64,000 nt of DNA from Pseudoalteromonas rhizosphaerae (lineage in GTDB: Bacteria > Pseudomonadota > Gammaproteobacteria > Enterobacterales > Alteromonadaceae): contig NZ_CABVLM010000001.1 in NCBI RefSeq assembly GCF_902498845.1, forward strand, positions 1-64,000, given 5' to 3'. Within the stretch, counting starts at the first letter, position 1; every line of letters starts with the position of its first letter. The translations under genes and the position numbers were made by a program. This document shows positions 34,398 through 42,390 of the stretch, piece by piece. The notes under the pieces are model-generated. The model saw only the letters and a list, made by a program, of their open reading frames with translations. It was not told the DNA's origin and searched no databases.

Positions 34398-35990
34398 TTA
34401 TTTAGACCCTGCAAGTGGAGTTGCTAGATATGGAAAGCTTGCATCCATCATCGTAGCGTTCACTGGTGCACCATCGGTAAATGGTACGTTACCTACACTG
34501 GCATCATCAGATGTACACAGGCCTAAATCAGTATTTGTGCCATTTACTGGAATTGGGTAGCATAAGCGACCCATTACCACACGTAGCGCAATATCAACTA
34601 CATCATCACCAGGACGACGGCCATTTGGGAAACCGGCTAAATCATCACCAGCAACACCAAATGCTGATTGATCTGCCTGTGCTTTAGCTGCAATTGCTGT
34701 GTTTAAACGTAACATTTCAGCACCTGTAACAGTGGCTAATTGATTAACGCCCGGGAAACCAGTTAAAAATGCAGTTACTAAGTCATTACGTGGAAAATTC
34801 GTTGGTGCAAGGGTCGCTAGATTTGCCCCCAAGGTGGTGTTAACCGCATCTTTAAACAGAATATTTAAAAGCTCTGGTAAAGAAGGGTGGGTAACATAAT
34901 CAATAAATTGAGCATCGTCTTTAGGCTGTGAACTTGAGAAGGTATCTTTGTCTTTTAAACCAATTACCAACTCATTAACAAGTGGATTACCTAAACGAGA
35001 TACTTGAGTAAGCGCACCACCGTTTACTGCATTGTTCGCAAATTTAGCATTCGGGTTTAGAATACGCGCCTGCGGTAAGCTTGCTGTAGTCCATGTACCA
35101 ATAGTGCCGTTGCCATTACCAACTACACAGCTTTTAGGTACTTCGATAGCAATTGCGGTCACATTTTTATCTGCTAAGTCATCATTATCTGCCGATTGTG
35201 TAATGCCTCCAGGGAAGCCCGCGCCATCACCTGCGCCCGGCGCACTGTCGCCTTCTACCGGCACATAGTTCACTAAGTCAAAGGTTTTGCCTAGGTTCAC
35301 TACGAATGGGTCTTTACGTTGGCCAACAAATACTTTTGCCATACCGTCACAGCCTGGGATCGCTACTTGATATACAAATTGCGCTGCGTAGCTTTTATAA
35401 CCATCCATTGATGAAAACGTTTTATCGCCAATATAATCAAGTGGCTTGTGGAATTCATTACTGCTGGTCATGGTATTAGTTAGCATGGTTTTGCTACCTG
35501 TACGCTGATCACCAGCGATCATCGTCATAGTGTATGATTCGCTAAAGTTAACTGCGGCATTATTGCCAGCTGCAACACCACCAACATTTTTGAGTGGTAC
35601 AGCAACAGTACGTTGGTTGCCTTCAGGGCCAACGGTTAATGCAACACCTTGATTGTCATTAGGCAGCATACTTTTGAAGTTAAAGGCGAAGCTAATATCT
35701 TCAATCGCATCGCCATCGTTATCAATATGGATGCTGTAGGTTGCATCAGGATCCATGGCAAAATAGTTAGGTCCGCCATAGCCATCTTGCAATGGAATAT
35801 AGTTTGCAATCAGGGTGACATAATCACCACGGCCTTGTTCATAACTGTTAAATGCATAAAAATCTGTTGAATCTAAAGTCGGGAAGCGACTGATATTTGG
35901 AGCTTCACGGTGACTTGACGCCTCTGATGGGACGCTTACTAAGGTACTACATACTACAACTGCTAATATTGAGGGAGTTAAAGCTTTCAT
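34398..35990 (-). CDS. DUF4331-family secreted protein
   Basis: The start is at MKALTPSILAVVV (530 residues), supported by AAAGGAC upstream and a signal peptide ending SEA-SSHREAP. The SHREAPxIxxxPxxDxTDFYAF opening is the hallmark of DUF4331 proteins, as is the DxDGDAIEDISFAF segment near residue 95. The family has no established function. It is the first gene of an operon with the Ig-like lipoprotein, TPR and HupE/UreJ genes. The promoter-like element at 36025-36055 is shared with the adjoining ECF sigma gene, so this is the likely main target of that sigma factor. Two Cys (GCDG, KSCV and GRLC/GLCT) may form disulfides. Confidence 0.87.
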   Translation of the reverse strand: MKALTPSILAVVVCSTLVSVPSEASSHREAPNISRFPTLDSTDFYAFNSYEQGRGDYVTLIANYIPLQDGYGGPNYFAMDPDATYSIHIDNDGDAIEDISFAFNFKSMLPNDNQGVALTVGPEGNQRTVAVPLKNVGGVAAGNNAAVNFSESYTMTMIAGDQRTGSKTMLTNTMTSSNEFHKPLDYIGDKTFSSMDGYKSYAAQFVYQVAIPGCDGMAKVFVGQRKDPFVVNLGKTFDLVNYVPVEGDSAPGAGDGAGFPGGITQSADNDDLADKNVTAIAIEVPKSCVVGNGNGTIGTWTTASLPQARILNPNAKFANNAVNGGALTQVSRLGNPLVNELVIGLKDKDTFSSSQPKDDAQFIDYVTHPSLPELLNILFKDAVNTTLGANLATLAPTNFPRNDLVTAFLTGFPGVNQLATVTGAEMLRLNTAIAAKAQADQSAFGVAGDDLAGFPNGRRPGDDVVDIALRVVMGRLCYPIPVNGTNTDLGLCTSDDASVGNVPFTDGAPVNATMMDASFPYLATPLAGSK

Positions 35991-36024
35991 GACTTTGTCC
36001 TTTAGTTTTAGATAGTGGTCACTA

Positions 36025-36055
36025 CTAATACGCAAAGCAATTACCATTGGATGCA
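36025..36055 (-). promoter_or_regulatory. ECF-type promoter ahead of the DUF4331 operon
   Basis: On the minus strand TGCATCCA (36055-36048), 15 bases and CGTATTAG (36032-36025) occur 34 bases before the DUF4331 start. The same TGCATCCA-N15-CGTWT arrangement precedes the sigma gene itself. Matching blocks and identical spacing, with unrelated spacer sequence, are the signature of a shared sigma-factor promoter. Confidence 0.7.
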
Positions 36056-36118
36056 ATAAAAAGTAAAAAATATTAATGGAATGTATATTTAAAATTACCT
36101 CGTTGAATTTAATGGAAT

Positions 36119-36146
36119 AAAAAACCAGCTTTTGCTGGCTTTTTAT
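36119..36146. terminator. Terminator between the anti-sigma gene and the DUF4331 operon
   Basis: CCAGC/GCTGG (36124-36128 / 36133-36137), with further A-T pairing, has a TTTT loop and is flanked by A and T runs on both strands. On the minus strand GCTGG is followed by six T. It lies 27 bases after the anti-sigma stop and makes the DUF4331 operon a separate transcription unit. Confidence 0.78.
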
Positions 36147-36164
36147 TGCGTGTTGTTGGTTTAC

Positions 36165-36854
36165 TTACAGTAAAATTAACTCAGTTGTGTACAGTACTTC
36201 GGTGGGAGAGCCTGTTGGTGAGCCTCCAATAGGTTCTAAACTTATGGCAAGTAATGCGATATCTTGCGCGTTGAAACGTGAGTCTTTTAATAGCGATTTA
36301 ACGCCATCTTTTGGTAAAAGGCCCAACGAAATAGGTGCATCTTGACCTTTTAATATCATCCACAGTTCATAATCCTTATCAGTTCTGGCGGTCAATTTGT
36401 CGCTGGCTTTTATTGATAAACCTTGTTCGTTGATATCGATAAACCATAATGGTTTTTCGCTGGCATCTTTAAACAGCGCAATTTGCTGAGTGTTTTGCCC
36501 GACAGGCGTTTGTGGCTGCCAAATAATCAAAGCTAATACGATACTTGCTGCGGTAGCAATTAACGACCACGCTTGCCAAATACTTGTTTTAGGTTGAATA
36601 ACATTGTTTGGTACCACTGCTTGCTGTGGGTCAATACGCTGTGAAATTGCTTCCCAAACGTGGCTATCAGGCGGCACAGATTTAATTGAGCTGGCTAAAT
36701 TATTTAAATGTTGCTCCCACATCCAGGTTGCTTCTCGAACACGATTTGATGAGAGCATTAAACGTTGAAAGCGTTTACGAGCAGAGCCTTTTAAGGTCCC
36801 TAACACGTATTCAGCCGCCAACATATCGATAAGTTTTTGATTGTCATAATTCAT
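36165..36854 (-). CDS. Anti-sigma factor, RskA/anti-sigma-K type
   Basis: The start is at MNYDNQKLIDML (229 residues), where the ATG overlaps the sigma gene stop by four bases (ATGA). Residues 1-85 form the cytoplasmic sigma-binding part (AAEYVLGTLKGSARKRFQRLM). There is one membrane segment near 103-123 (WSLIATAASIVLALIIW) and a periplasmic anti-sigma-K domain with the family-type LWMILKGQDAPISLGLLP stretch. It should hold the ECF sigma factor at the membrane and release it on an envelope or redox signal; the signal itself is not visible. A terminator follows directly. Confidence 0.88.
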   Translation of the reverse strand: MNYDNQKLIDMLAAEYVLGTLKGSARKRFQRLMLSSNRVREATWMWEQHLNNLASSIKSVPPDSHVWEAISQRIDPQQAVVPNNVIQPKTSIWQAWSLIATAASIVLALIIWQPQTPVGQNTQQIALFKDASEKPLWFIDINEQGLSIKASDKLTARTDKDYELWMILKGQDAPISLGLLPKDGVKSLLKDSRFNAQDIALLAISLEPIGGSPTGSPTEVLYTTELILL

Positions 36855-37390
36855 AACGTTAAGCACCTTTGCAACTGTTGCAGGCCGCGTCTGATCCAGC
36901 TTTTTACTGTGCCAAGCGGAGTATCAATATGATCAACTAACTCACTGTGAGTCAAGCCTTTGTAGTAGGCTAAGTGGATCGCTTGTTTTTGCTGTTCATC
37001 TAGTTGCTCTATACAATCAACGAGTTTACTTTTATCTTCGTAATCAATAGCTAAAGGTGAGTCAGTTAAATCATCTGAGATTGCAGAGTCGTCATCTAAG
37101 GATTGCTCTTTACGCACTTTGTGATAGCGCAAAGAGTCTAAGCTACGATAACGAACAATGCTGATCATCCAGCTGATCACTGTGCCTTTGGTTACTTGAT
37201 AATCAGATGCATTGTGCCAAATTTTCACAAATGCATCTTGCAGCGCTTCCTCGGCATGAGCACGATTGCTTAACATTTTTAAGCTGATCGCAAACAGCTT
37301 TGCGCTTGTGGCATTATACAATTTAGCAAATGCCTGTTTATTGCCCTGCGCGGTTGCACTTAGTAGGGGTAATAATTCGTCGGTTTCCAT
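36851..37390 (-). CDS. ECF RNA polymerase sigma factor (SigK-like)
   Basis: The start is at METDELLPLLSAT (179 residues), supported by AGGAA upstream; the longer frame to 37486 runs through the promoter. Sigma region 2 spans about 28-95 (FAKLYNATSAKLFAISLKML, then EEALQDAFVKIWHNA and SWMISIVRYRSLDSLR). Region 4 spans about 122-175 (AIHLAYYKGLTHSELVDHIDTPLGTVKSWIRRG), the helix-turn-helix for the -35 element. Pairing with an RskA-type anti-sigma fits the SigK/ECF19 group. A promoter-like element matching that of the DUF4331 operon lies upstream, implying autoregulation. Confidence 0.92.
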   Translation of the reverse strand: METDELLPLLSATAQGNKQAFAKLYNATSAKLFAISLKMLSNRAHAEEALQDAFVKIWHNASDYQVTKGTVISWMISIVRYRSLDSLRYHKVRKEQSLDDDSAISDDLTDSPLAIDYEDKSKLVDCIEQLDEQQKQAIHLAYYKGLTHSELVDHIDTPLGTVKSWIRRGLQQLQRCLTL

Positions 37391-37415
37391 AGAGTTCCTA
37401 TTATTATTGTCAGTT

Positions 37416-37446
37416 AGTAAACGTATGATGATGTAAAATGGATGCA
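37416..37446 (-). promoter_or_regulatory. ECF-type autoregulatory promoter of the sigma gene
   Basis: The minus strand has TGCATCCA (37446-37439), 15 bases and CGTTTACT (37423-37416), ending 25 bases before the sigma start. It is the counterpart of the element at 36025-36055. The -35 block resembles the CCATCC core reported for SigK of mycobacteria; that comparison is from memory of the family. Confidence 0.7.
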
Positions 37447-37753
37447 AAAAACCAACTAAATGATGGGTGCTTATCATTATTTTCATGCTTTTCCACCAGT
37501 TAGCCTAGCAGTAAAATACGGCTTATCAAGTTGCGGAGATCAGTTTTATATCTGAGACTGCAGTCCTACATTCATCGTTTAGAGAGCTGGAAATGACGCC
37601 GCAAAGCAGAATAATAGGACCTACCAAAGTTAAATACTTACGAAATTGCAAAAAATCCTGTTACTTCCAATAAATGCCTTGTTTTAGTTATGGTTAAACA
37701 GTGCATGAATGTCATACAATGGGGTAAAAGTAGACCACATAAGAGAGATTAAA
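37447..37753. other. Divergent region upstream of ilvE
   Basis: These 307 bases separate the ECF promoter from the ilvE start. They should carry the ilvE promoter. I see no leader peptide with a run of Leu, Ile or Val codons and no T-box-like structure. Confidence 0.5.
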
Positions 37754-38755
37754 ATGGCCGCATTCGGTACCGTATTTATGCCGCAGATGATTCAAGCACG
37801 TTTTACTGATAACGCTTGGAGCGAAAGCTCTGTTGTTCCGTCAGATAAAATTGAACTTCATGCTGGTGCACATGTTCTTCACTATTCAAGTACATGTTTT
37901 GAGGGGTTAAAAGCATTTCGCCATGAAGACGGCTCAGTTTATATTTTCCGTATGGACGCTAACATTGCCCGCATGAAACAAAGCTCGCATTTATTAAGTT
38001 TACCTGAAGTTGATGGAGCCATGCTTGAAAAAATGATCATTGATATTGTTCGCCAATATGCTGATGAAACGCCGTTACCACCGGGCTCTATGTATATTCG
38101 TCCAACTCATATCGGTACTGAAGCTGCAATTGGTAAAGCGGCTGTGCCGTCATTAAGTTCATTATTGTATGTGCTATTATCACCTGTGGGTGATTACTTT
38201 GCTGGTGGCGCGACTGCGCTGCGAGTATTACTAGAAGAAGATGGTATGCGCTGTGCCCCACACATGGGTATGATCAAAAGCGGTGGTAACTACGCTAGCG
38301 CATTAGCACCCATTACGGCAGCACGCTTGCAACATCAAGCCGACCAAATTCTATTCTGTCCAGGCGGTGATGTACAAGAAACTGGTGCCGCAAACTTTAT
38401 TTTAATTGATGGTAATGAAATTATTACTAAAGCGCTAGATAGCACCTTTTTACATGGCGTGACGCGCAGCAGTATTTTAACCATCGCTAAAGATTTAGGT
38501 ATGACAGTATCCGAGCGCAATTTTACAGTCACTGAATTACTTGAGCGTGCTGCAAAACCGGGTACTGAAGCTGCTTTATCTGGCACTGCTGCGGTATTAA
38601 CCCCAGTGGGTACTTTTATTCATAATGATAAAGAATATAAAGTGGGCAGTGGTGAAGCAGGGCCAACGACAATGCGTTTGCGCCAAGCCCTTAACGATAT
38701 TCAATGGGGTAAAGCACCAGACACCCATGGCTGGTTAACCAAAATCGACGTGTAA
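37754..38755 (+). CDS. ilvE: Branched-chain amino acid aminotransferase
   Basis: The start is at MAAFGTVFMPQMIQA (333 residues), with AAGAGAG upstream. It is a class IV PLP transaminase of the eukaryote-like BCAT type II size. Recognisable segments are the substrate-loop LHYSSTCFEGLKAFR near residue 48, SMYIRPTHIGTEAAIG, the PLP lysine region MGMIKSGGNYASALAP near 177, and QETGAANFILID. It makes the last step of Leu, Ile and Val synthesis and the first of their breakdown. It stands alone with its own strong terminator. Confidence 0.92.
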   Translation: MAAFGTVFMPQMIQARFTDNAWSESSVVPSDKIELHAGAHVLHYSSTCFEGLKAFRHEDGSVYIFRMDANIARMKQSSHLLSLPEVDGAMLEKMIIDIVRQYADETPLPPGSMYIRPTHIGTEAAIGKAAVPSLSSLLYVLLSPVGDYFAGGATALRVLLEEDGMRCAPHMGMIKSGGNYASALAPITAARLQHQADQILFCPGGDVQETGAANFILIDGNEIITKALDSTFLHGVTRSSILTIAKDLGMTVSERNFTVTELLERAAKPGTEAALSGTAAVLTPVGTFIHNDKEYKVGSGEAGPTTMRLRQALNDIQWGKAPDTHGWLTKIDV

Positions 38756-38780
38756 AGTTAAACGATATGTTTTTATAAAA

Positions 38781-38812
38781 AGCCTAGGTTATTTATAACC
38801 TAGGCTTTTTTA
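38781..38812 (+). terminator. Rho-independent terminator after ilvE
   Basis: A perfect 11-bp stem (AGCCTAGGTTA 38781-38791 / TAACCTAGGCT 38796-38806) with a four-base loop is followed by six T, 25 bases after the stop. Confidence 0.92.
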
Positions 38813-39029
38813 TGGTCTAAGTTATTTAATAATCTATACTTTCAACTGTGTAAGTTAGCTGCACAGGTGTGTAAAAATAACGTATGTATACACAGCAAGT
38901 ATCACGAAACTAATCAGCTGATATCTTAATACTATGAAATATATATGAATATTTATTTCCATTTGATTTTTTTAGTGGCGCATAGATTGCATTTCTATTT
39001 GGGTATAACTAACGACAAAAGGAGCGTTT

Positions 39030-40655
39030 ATGTGGGCCGCAATAAGTTACTTATTATTGGCAATTGTATTTATCATTATGGGGTGGCAGGTTAGTCCTAG
39101 CTATTTTTCGCTGCTATTCTATTGGACGGCTTTATCTTTATTACTGGTAAGCGGTGCCTATTTTTTTAATATTGCAAAAATTTTTCGTAAACGAGAAAAC
39201 GGTGTTATCCCGTTTTACATTCGTTGGGCTTTCATACCTTTTTTATTGGGGGCACAAGTTTATAACGCGTGGAGCCGAAAGCACGATAAAGTACCGCCAT
39301 TACAACAAATTAACGAACACTTATTTTTAGCCTGTCGCTTATTCCCTTCAGATATAGATACTTTAAAAGATAACGGTATTACCGCGATTTTAGATGTAAC
39401 CTGTGAATTTGATGGACTTGAATGGTCATCAACACAAGAAAACATAAACTATTTAAATATCCCAGTGCTTGATCATCGAGTCCCAACACGTTCGCAGCTT
39501 AATCAAGCGATTAACTGGATTGCCCATCATATTAAAGATAATCGTCGAGTGGTGGTGCATTGCGCGTTGGGTCGTGGTCGATCGGTGTTTGTGATGGCGG
39601 CTTATTTACTCAGTCAAAATAAGGAGGCTGATGTACATCAAGTGCTTGCGCAAATAAAAGAAACACGCGAAACCGCTAATTTAAATAAACACCAACTGCG
39701 TCAACTAGTTAAACGCCATAGAAAGGGTGAGTTATTAATCAAAAATAAAGCGGTATTAATTGCCAATCCAGTTTCCGGCACTAAGTTATGGCAGCAAAAA
39801 GAGCATTTAATTGTTGCGCGTTTATCTGCTTATTATAACTTAAAAGTGATGATCACATCAGTCGAGAAAAATGGGATTGTGTTGGCCAAACAAGCGATAG
39901 CTGATAAGCCAGATATGATCATCGCCTGCGGCGGCGATGGCACCGTGGCAGAAGTGGCAAGTGTTTTGGTAAACACAGACTGTAAATTAGGTATTATTCC
40001 ATTTGGCACGGCCAATGCTCTAGCACATGTGTTAATGGGAATTAAGTCAAAGTTGATCCCTGTGGAAGTAGCATGTGATTTGATTATTGAAGGGCAAACC
40101 AAGCAAATGGATACAGCATATTGCAATGGTGAGTTAATGCTGCTGTTAGCAGGGATTGGCTTTGAACAACACATGATTGAAAAAGCCGATCGGGATACTA
40201 AAAACGAGCTTGGTCAGTTCGCATATTTACAGGGCTTCTGGCAAGCTTTAGGCGAACAAAAAGCCCAAGATTTCACAGTACAGCTAGATGATAACGCGCC
40301 GCAGCAAATACATACCAATAGTTTAATTGTCGCTAATGCTGCACCTTTTACTACTTTACTAGCGCAAGGTGGGGGACAGCCTAATCACTATGATGGCTTG
40401 CTCGATGTTAATTGGCTCACTCCTAACCAAGACGCATCAGCCAATGTATTAAGCATTGCTGAGCTGGTATTTAGCAGTATTACTCAAGCACACTTTGCGA
40501 TTAATTCACATCATACCAATGCGCGCCGCGTTGCAATATCGGCGACTCAGGAAATAAAATATGTACTTGATGGTGAAGTTAAAAGTGCTGATAAATTGAT
40601 CATTGAAATTACTCCGCAATCACTGGCGGTGATCTGTGCAGAGCAGGTCGAGTAA
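39030..40655 (+). CDS. Membrane-anchored dual-specificity phosphatase / diacylglycerol-kinase fusion
   Basis: This 541-residue protein has three parts: about three membrane segments in residues 1-80; a dual-specificity phosphatase domain (about 92-230) with the active site HCALGRGRS, C178 and R184, plus a candidate general acid in LDHRVP; and a DAGK/YegS-type lipid kinase domain (about 238-540) with the nucleotide loop GGDGTVAEVA at 301-310 and FGTANALAH. The kinase half should phosphorylate diacylglycerol or a related lipid, and the phosphatase half could act on phospholipids or proteins. This domain order is known in marine gammaproteobacteria but uncharacterised. An AAAAGGAG site precedes the ATG. 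Confidence 0.88.
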   Translation: MWAAISYLLLAIVFIIMGWQVSPSYFSLLFYWTALSLLLVSGAYFFNIAKIFRKRENGVIPFYIRWAFIPFLLGAQVYNAWSRKHDKVPPLQQINEHLFLACRLFPSDIDTLKDNGITAILDVTCEFDGLEWSSTQENINYLNIPVLDHRVPTRSQLNQAINWIAHHIKDNRRVVVHCALGRGRSVFVMAAYLLSQNKEADVHQVLAQIKETRETANLNKHQLRQLVKRHRKGELLIKNKAVLIANPVSGTKLWQQKEHLIVARLSAYYNLKVMITSVEKNGIVLAKQAIADKPDMIIACGGDGTVAEVASVLVNTDCKLGIIPFGTANALAHVLMGIKSKLIPVEVACDLIIEGQTKQMDTAYCNGELMLLLAGIGFEQHMIEKADRDTKNELGQFAYLQGFWQALGEQKAQDFTVQLDDNAPQQIHTNSLIVANAAPFTTLLAQGGGQPNHYDGLLDVNWLTPNQDASANVLSIAELVFSSITQAHFAINSHHTNARRVAISATQEIKYVLDGEVKSADKLIIEITPQSLAVICAEQVE

Positions 40656-40697
40656 CTGAACTTGTTGCGCGTTATAAGCTATAACGCGCAATGGCTG

Positions 40698-40964
40698 TTA
40701 CTTCTTTTTAATACTAGGCCACACAAAACCGCTGTTTTGCGGTTGTGCATCGACACAGTTATCGAGGTATAACTGCTCGACCTTGGTACGCGCCCAAGGT
40801 GTTTTACGTAAAAATTTAAGGCTCGATTTTACACTTGGGTCAGATTTAAAACAGCGAATATCAACATGCTCACCCATTGCTTTCCAGCCAAGTGTTTGCT
40901 CGAGTTTTACTACTATTTGTTCGAGTGTAATGCCATGTAACGGGTTGTTTGCTTGCTGATTCAT
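40698..40964 (-). CDS. VF530-family (DUF2132) small protein
   Basis: This 88-residue protein has the VF530 layout: [18 protein letters not shown], [34 protein letters not shown] and a closing VEQLYLD. The family has a helical DNA-binding-like fold known from a Vibrio fischeri structure, but its role is unknown. It is convergent with the phosphatase/kinase gene and separated from it by 42 bases. Confidence 0.88.
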   Translation of the reverse strand: MNQQANNPLHGITLEQIVVKLEQTLGWKAMGEHVDIRCFKSDPSVKSSLKFLRKTPWARTKVEQLYLDNCVDAQPQNSGFVWPSIKKK

Positions 40965-41029
40965 AAGTCACTATTGCTTGATAAAAGTCGCTGCTATTGT
41001 AACGTAACTGTGCGTTGATACCAATTCTA

Positions 41030-41332
41030 TTAATTAACGCGAATTGTTTTAGGGGCGGTTGGGTAAATAATTTCATTTTGCTCGTTGAGCATTAACCAAT
41101 TTAACGCGCTATTATTGTGATGAGGGTTTTTTGCTGCACAGATCACCCGCACATTAGCCATTAAAATAATCGCACCTTCACTGTAGCGTTGATCTTCAAA
41201 CCAACAGAGTTGCTGCTCGCTAACTATATTTTTTGCGTCAAGAAACAAGGCTGGTTTTTGATTATTACTGAAACTATTAGCCGAGTAAATTACACTGATA
41301 AAACAGATGCCTATAATCGTTATAATTCGCAT
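41030..41332 (-). CDS. Small secreted protein, DUF1496-like
   Basis: The start is at MRIITIIGICFISV (100 residues), with AAAGG upstream, giving a signal peptide ending near residue 20. The core QLCWFEDQRYSEGAIIL followed by VRVICAAK, with two cysteines bracketing the YSEGA motif, matches DUF1496 proteins found in marine gammaproteobacteria. The two cysteines probably form a disulfide in the periplasm. The family has no known function. It shares no clear operon with its neighbours. Confidence 0.75.
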   Translation of the reverse strand: MRIITIIGICFISVIYSANSFSNNQKPALFLDAKNIVSEQQLCWFEDQRYSEGAIILMANVRVICAAKNPHHNNSALNWLMLNEQNEIIYPTAPKTIRVN

Positions 41333-41513
41333 ATTTAGCCTTTGCATTAAAAAATAACTACACTAAGCTTATACCTAAGTTACCCCAAAATACTAGTTTC
41401 AGTTGCAATTAAATGCGTTTAAACCAGCCCACTTAGGGTTTTAGGGTGACTTGGCCATAAAATGTGTTAGGGTAAAATCCACAAAAATAATTTTCTAAAG
41501 ACAAGGTGAACAC

Positions 41514-41747
41514 ATGCAATTTAAACAAACGATGATTGACGAATTTACACTGTTAGCAAAATTTCCATTAACCAGTAAAATGCAAGGTATTAAGTTACAT
41601 AGTGATGCTGATGAAAGCTTATTAAGCGCGGCACAACGATTGTTTGATAAAGGTATTATAGATAGCCCAGATGGCGGTTACTTAACCGATCTGGGCTTAG
41701 ATCTGATAGAGCACGTAACCGTGCTACACAGTGCGTTGGGTAATTAA
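41514..41747 (+). CDS. TIGR02647-family small protein
   Basis: This 77-residue protein shows the TIGR02647 pattern: an N-terminal helix (EFTLLAKFPLTSKMQGIKLH), then AAQRLFDKGIIDSPDGGYLTDLGLDLIEHV, which looks like a small winged helix-like unit. It is conserved in Pseudomonas and Alteromonadales, with unknown function. An AAGGTGA ribosome site precedes the ATG. It is convergent with maiA, with 6 bases between the stops. Confidence 0.82.
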   Translation: MQFKQTMIDEFTLLAKFPLTSKMQGIKLHSDADESLLSAAQRLFDKGIIDSPDGGYLTDLGLDLIEHVTVLHSALGN

Positions 41748-41753
41748 AAAATA

Positions 41754-42383
41754 TCAGGCTGCATCCGGTTGGTTTTGTGGTGCAGCATCAATAAATGCAT
41801 CAAGCTTGTTACAACGTTCATAAATGGCTGCTATTTTCGGATACGCAGTCATATCGACGTTAAAACGATAAGCATTAAATACTTGCGGCACTAAACACAC
41901 ATCAGCAAGGCTAGGTTTATCACCCACACAATATTGATTTGTATGATCAAGTAGCTGTTCAATTTTTTCAAAACCAACCTCTACCCAATGACGATACCAG
42001 GTATTTTTGATTGCATCGTCAGCACCAAGTTCACCGCTTAAATATTTCAGTACCCGTAGGTTATCAATAGGGTGAATATCGCAGGCAATGGCATAACATA
42101 AATTACGGATCTGGGCTTTTTGCCAGGCATCACCAAATAATAGTGGTGTGTCGGGATGTGTTTCTTCAAGGTATTCTAAAATTGCCATCGATTGTGCGAG
42201 TACACCGTCATTGGTTTCCAGCGCAGGTAATAACCCTTGTGGGTTTTTATCTAGGTATTCAGGTGCTTGTTGCTCAGATTTTAGTAAGTTAACAGTTACT
42301 AACTCATGCTTAATATTTTTTAAATTAAGCGCAATACGAACGCGATATGCGGCAGATGAACGAAAATATGTATAAAGTTTCAT
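41754..42383 (-). CDS. maiA: Maleylacetoacetate isomerase (zeta-class GST)
   Basis: This 209-residue protein has a GST fold. The N-terminal glutathione-binding motif is YFRSSAAYRVRIALNLK, with the zeta-class SSxxxRVRIAL signature, then NPQGLLPALE and QSMAILEYLEE. The C-terminal helical domain contains SLADVCLVPQVFNA. It isomerises maleylacetoacetate to fumarylacetoacetate in tyrosine breakdown. It starts 7 bases after the hmgA stop and is cotranscribed with it. The next enzyme, fumarylacetoacetase, is not adjacent. Confidence 0.93.
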   Translation of the reverse strand: MKLYTYFRSSAAYRVRIALNLKNIKHELVTVNLLKSEQQAPEYLDKNPQGLLPALETNDGVLAQSMAILEYLEETHPDTPLLFGDAWQKAQIRNLCYAIACDIHPIDNLRVLKYLSGELGADDAIKNTWYRHWVEVGFEKIEQLLDHTNQYCVGDKPSLADVCLVPQVFNAYRFNVDMTAYPKIAAIYERCNKLDAFIDAAPQNQPDAA

Positions 42384-42390
42384 GGTTCAA

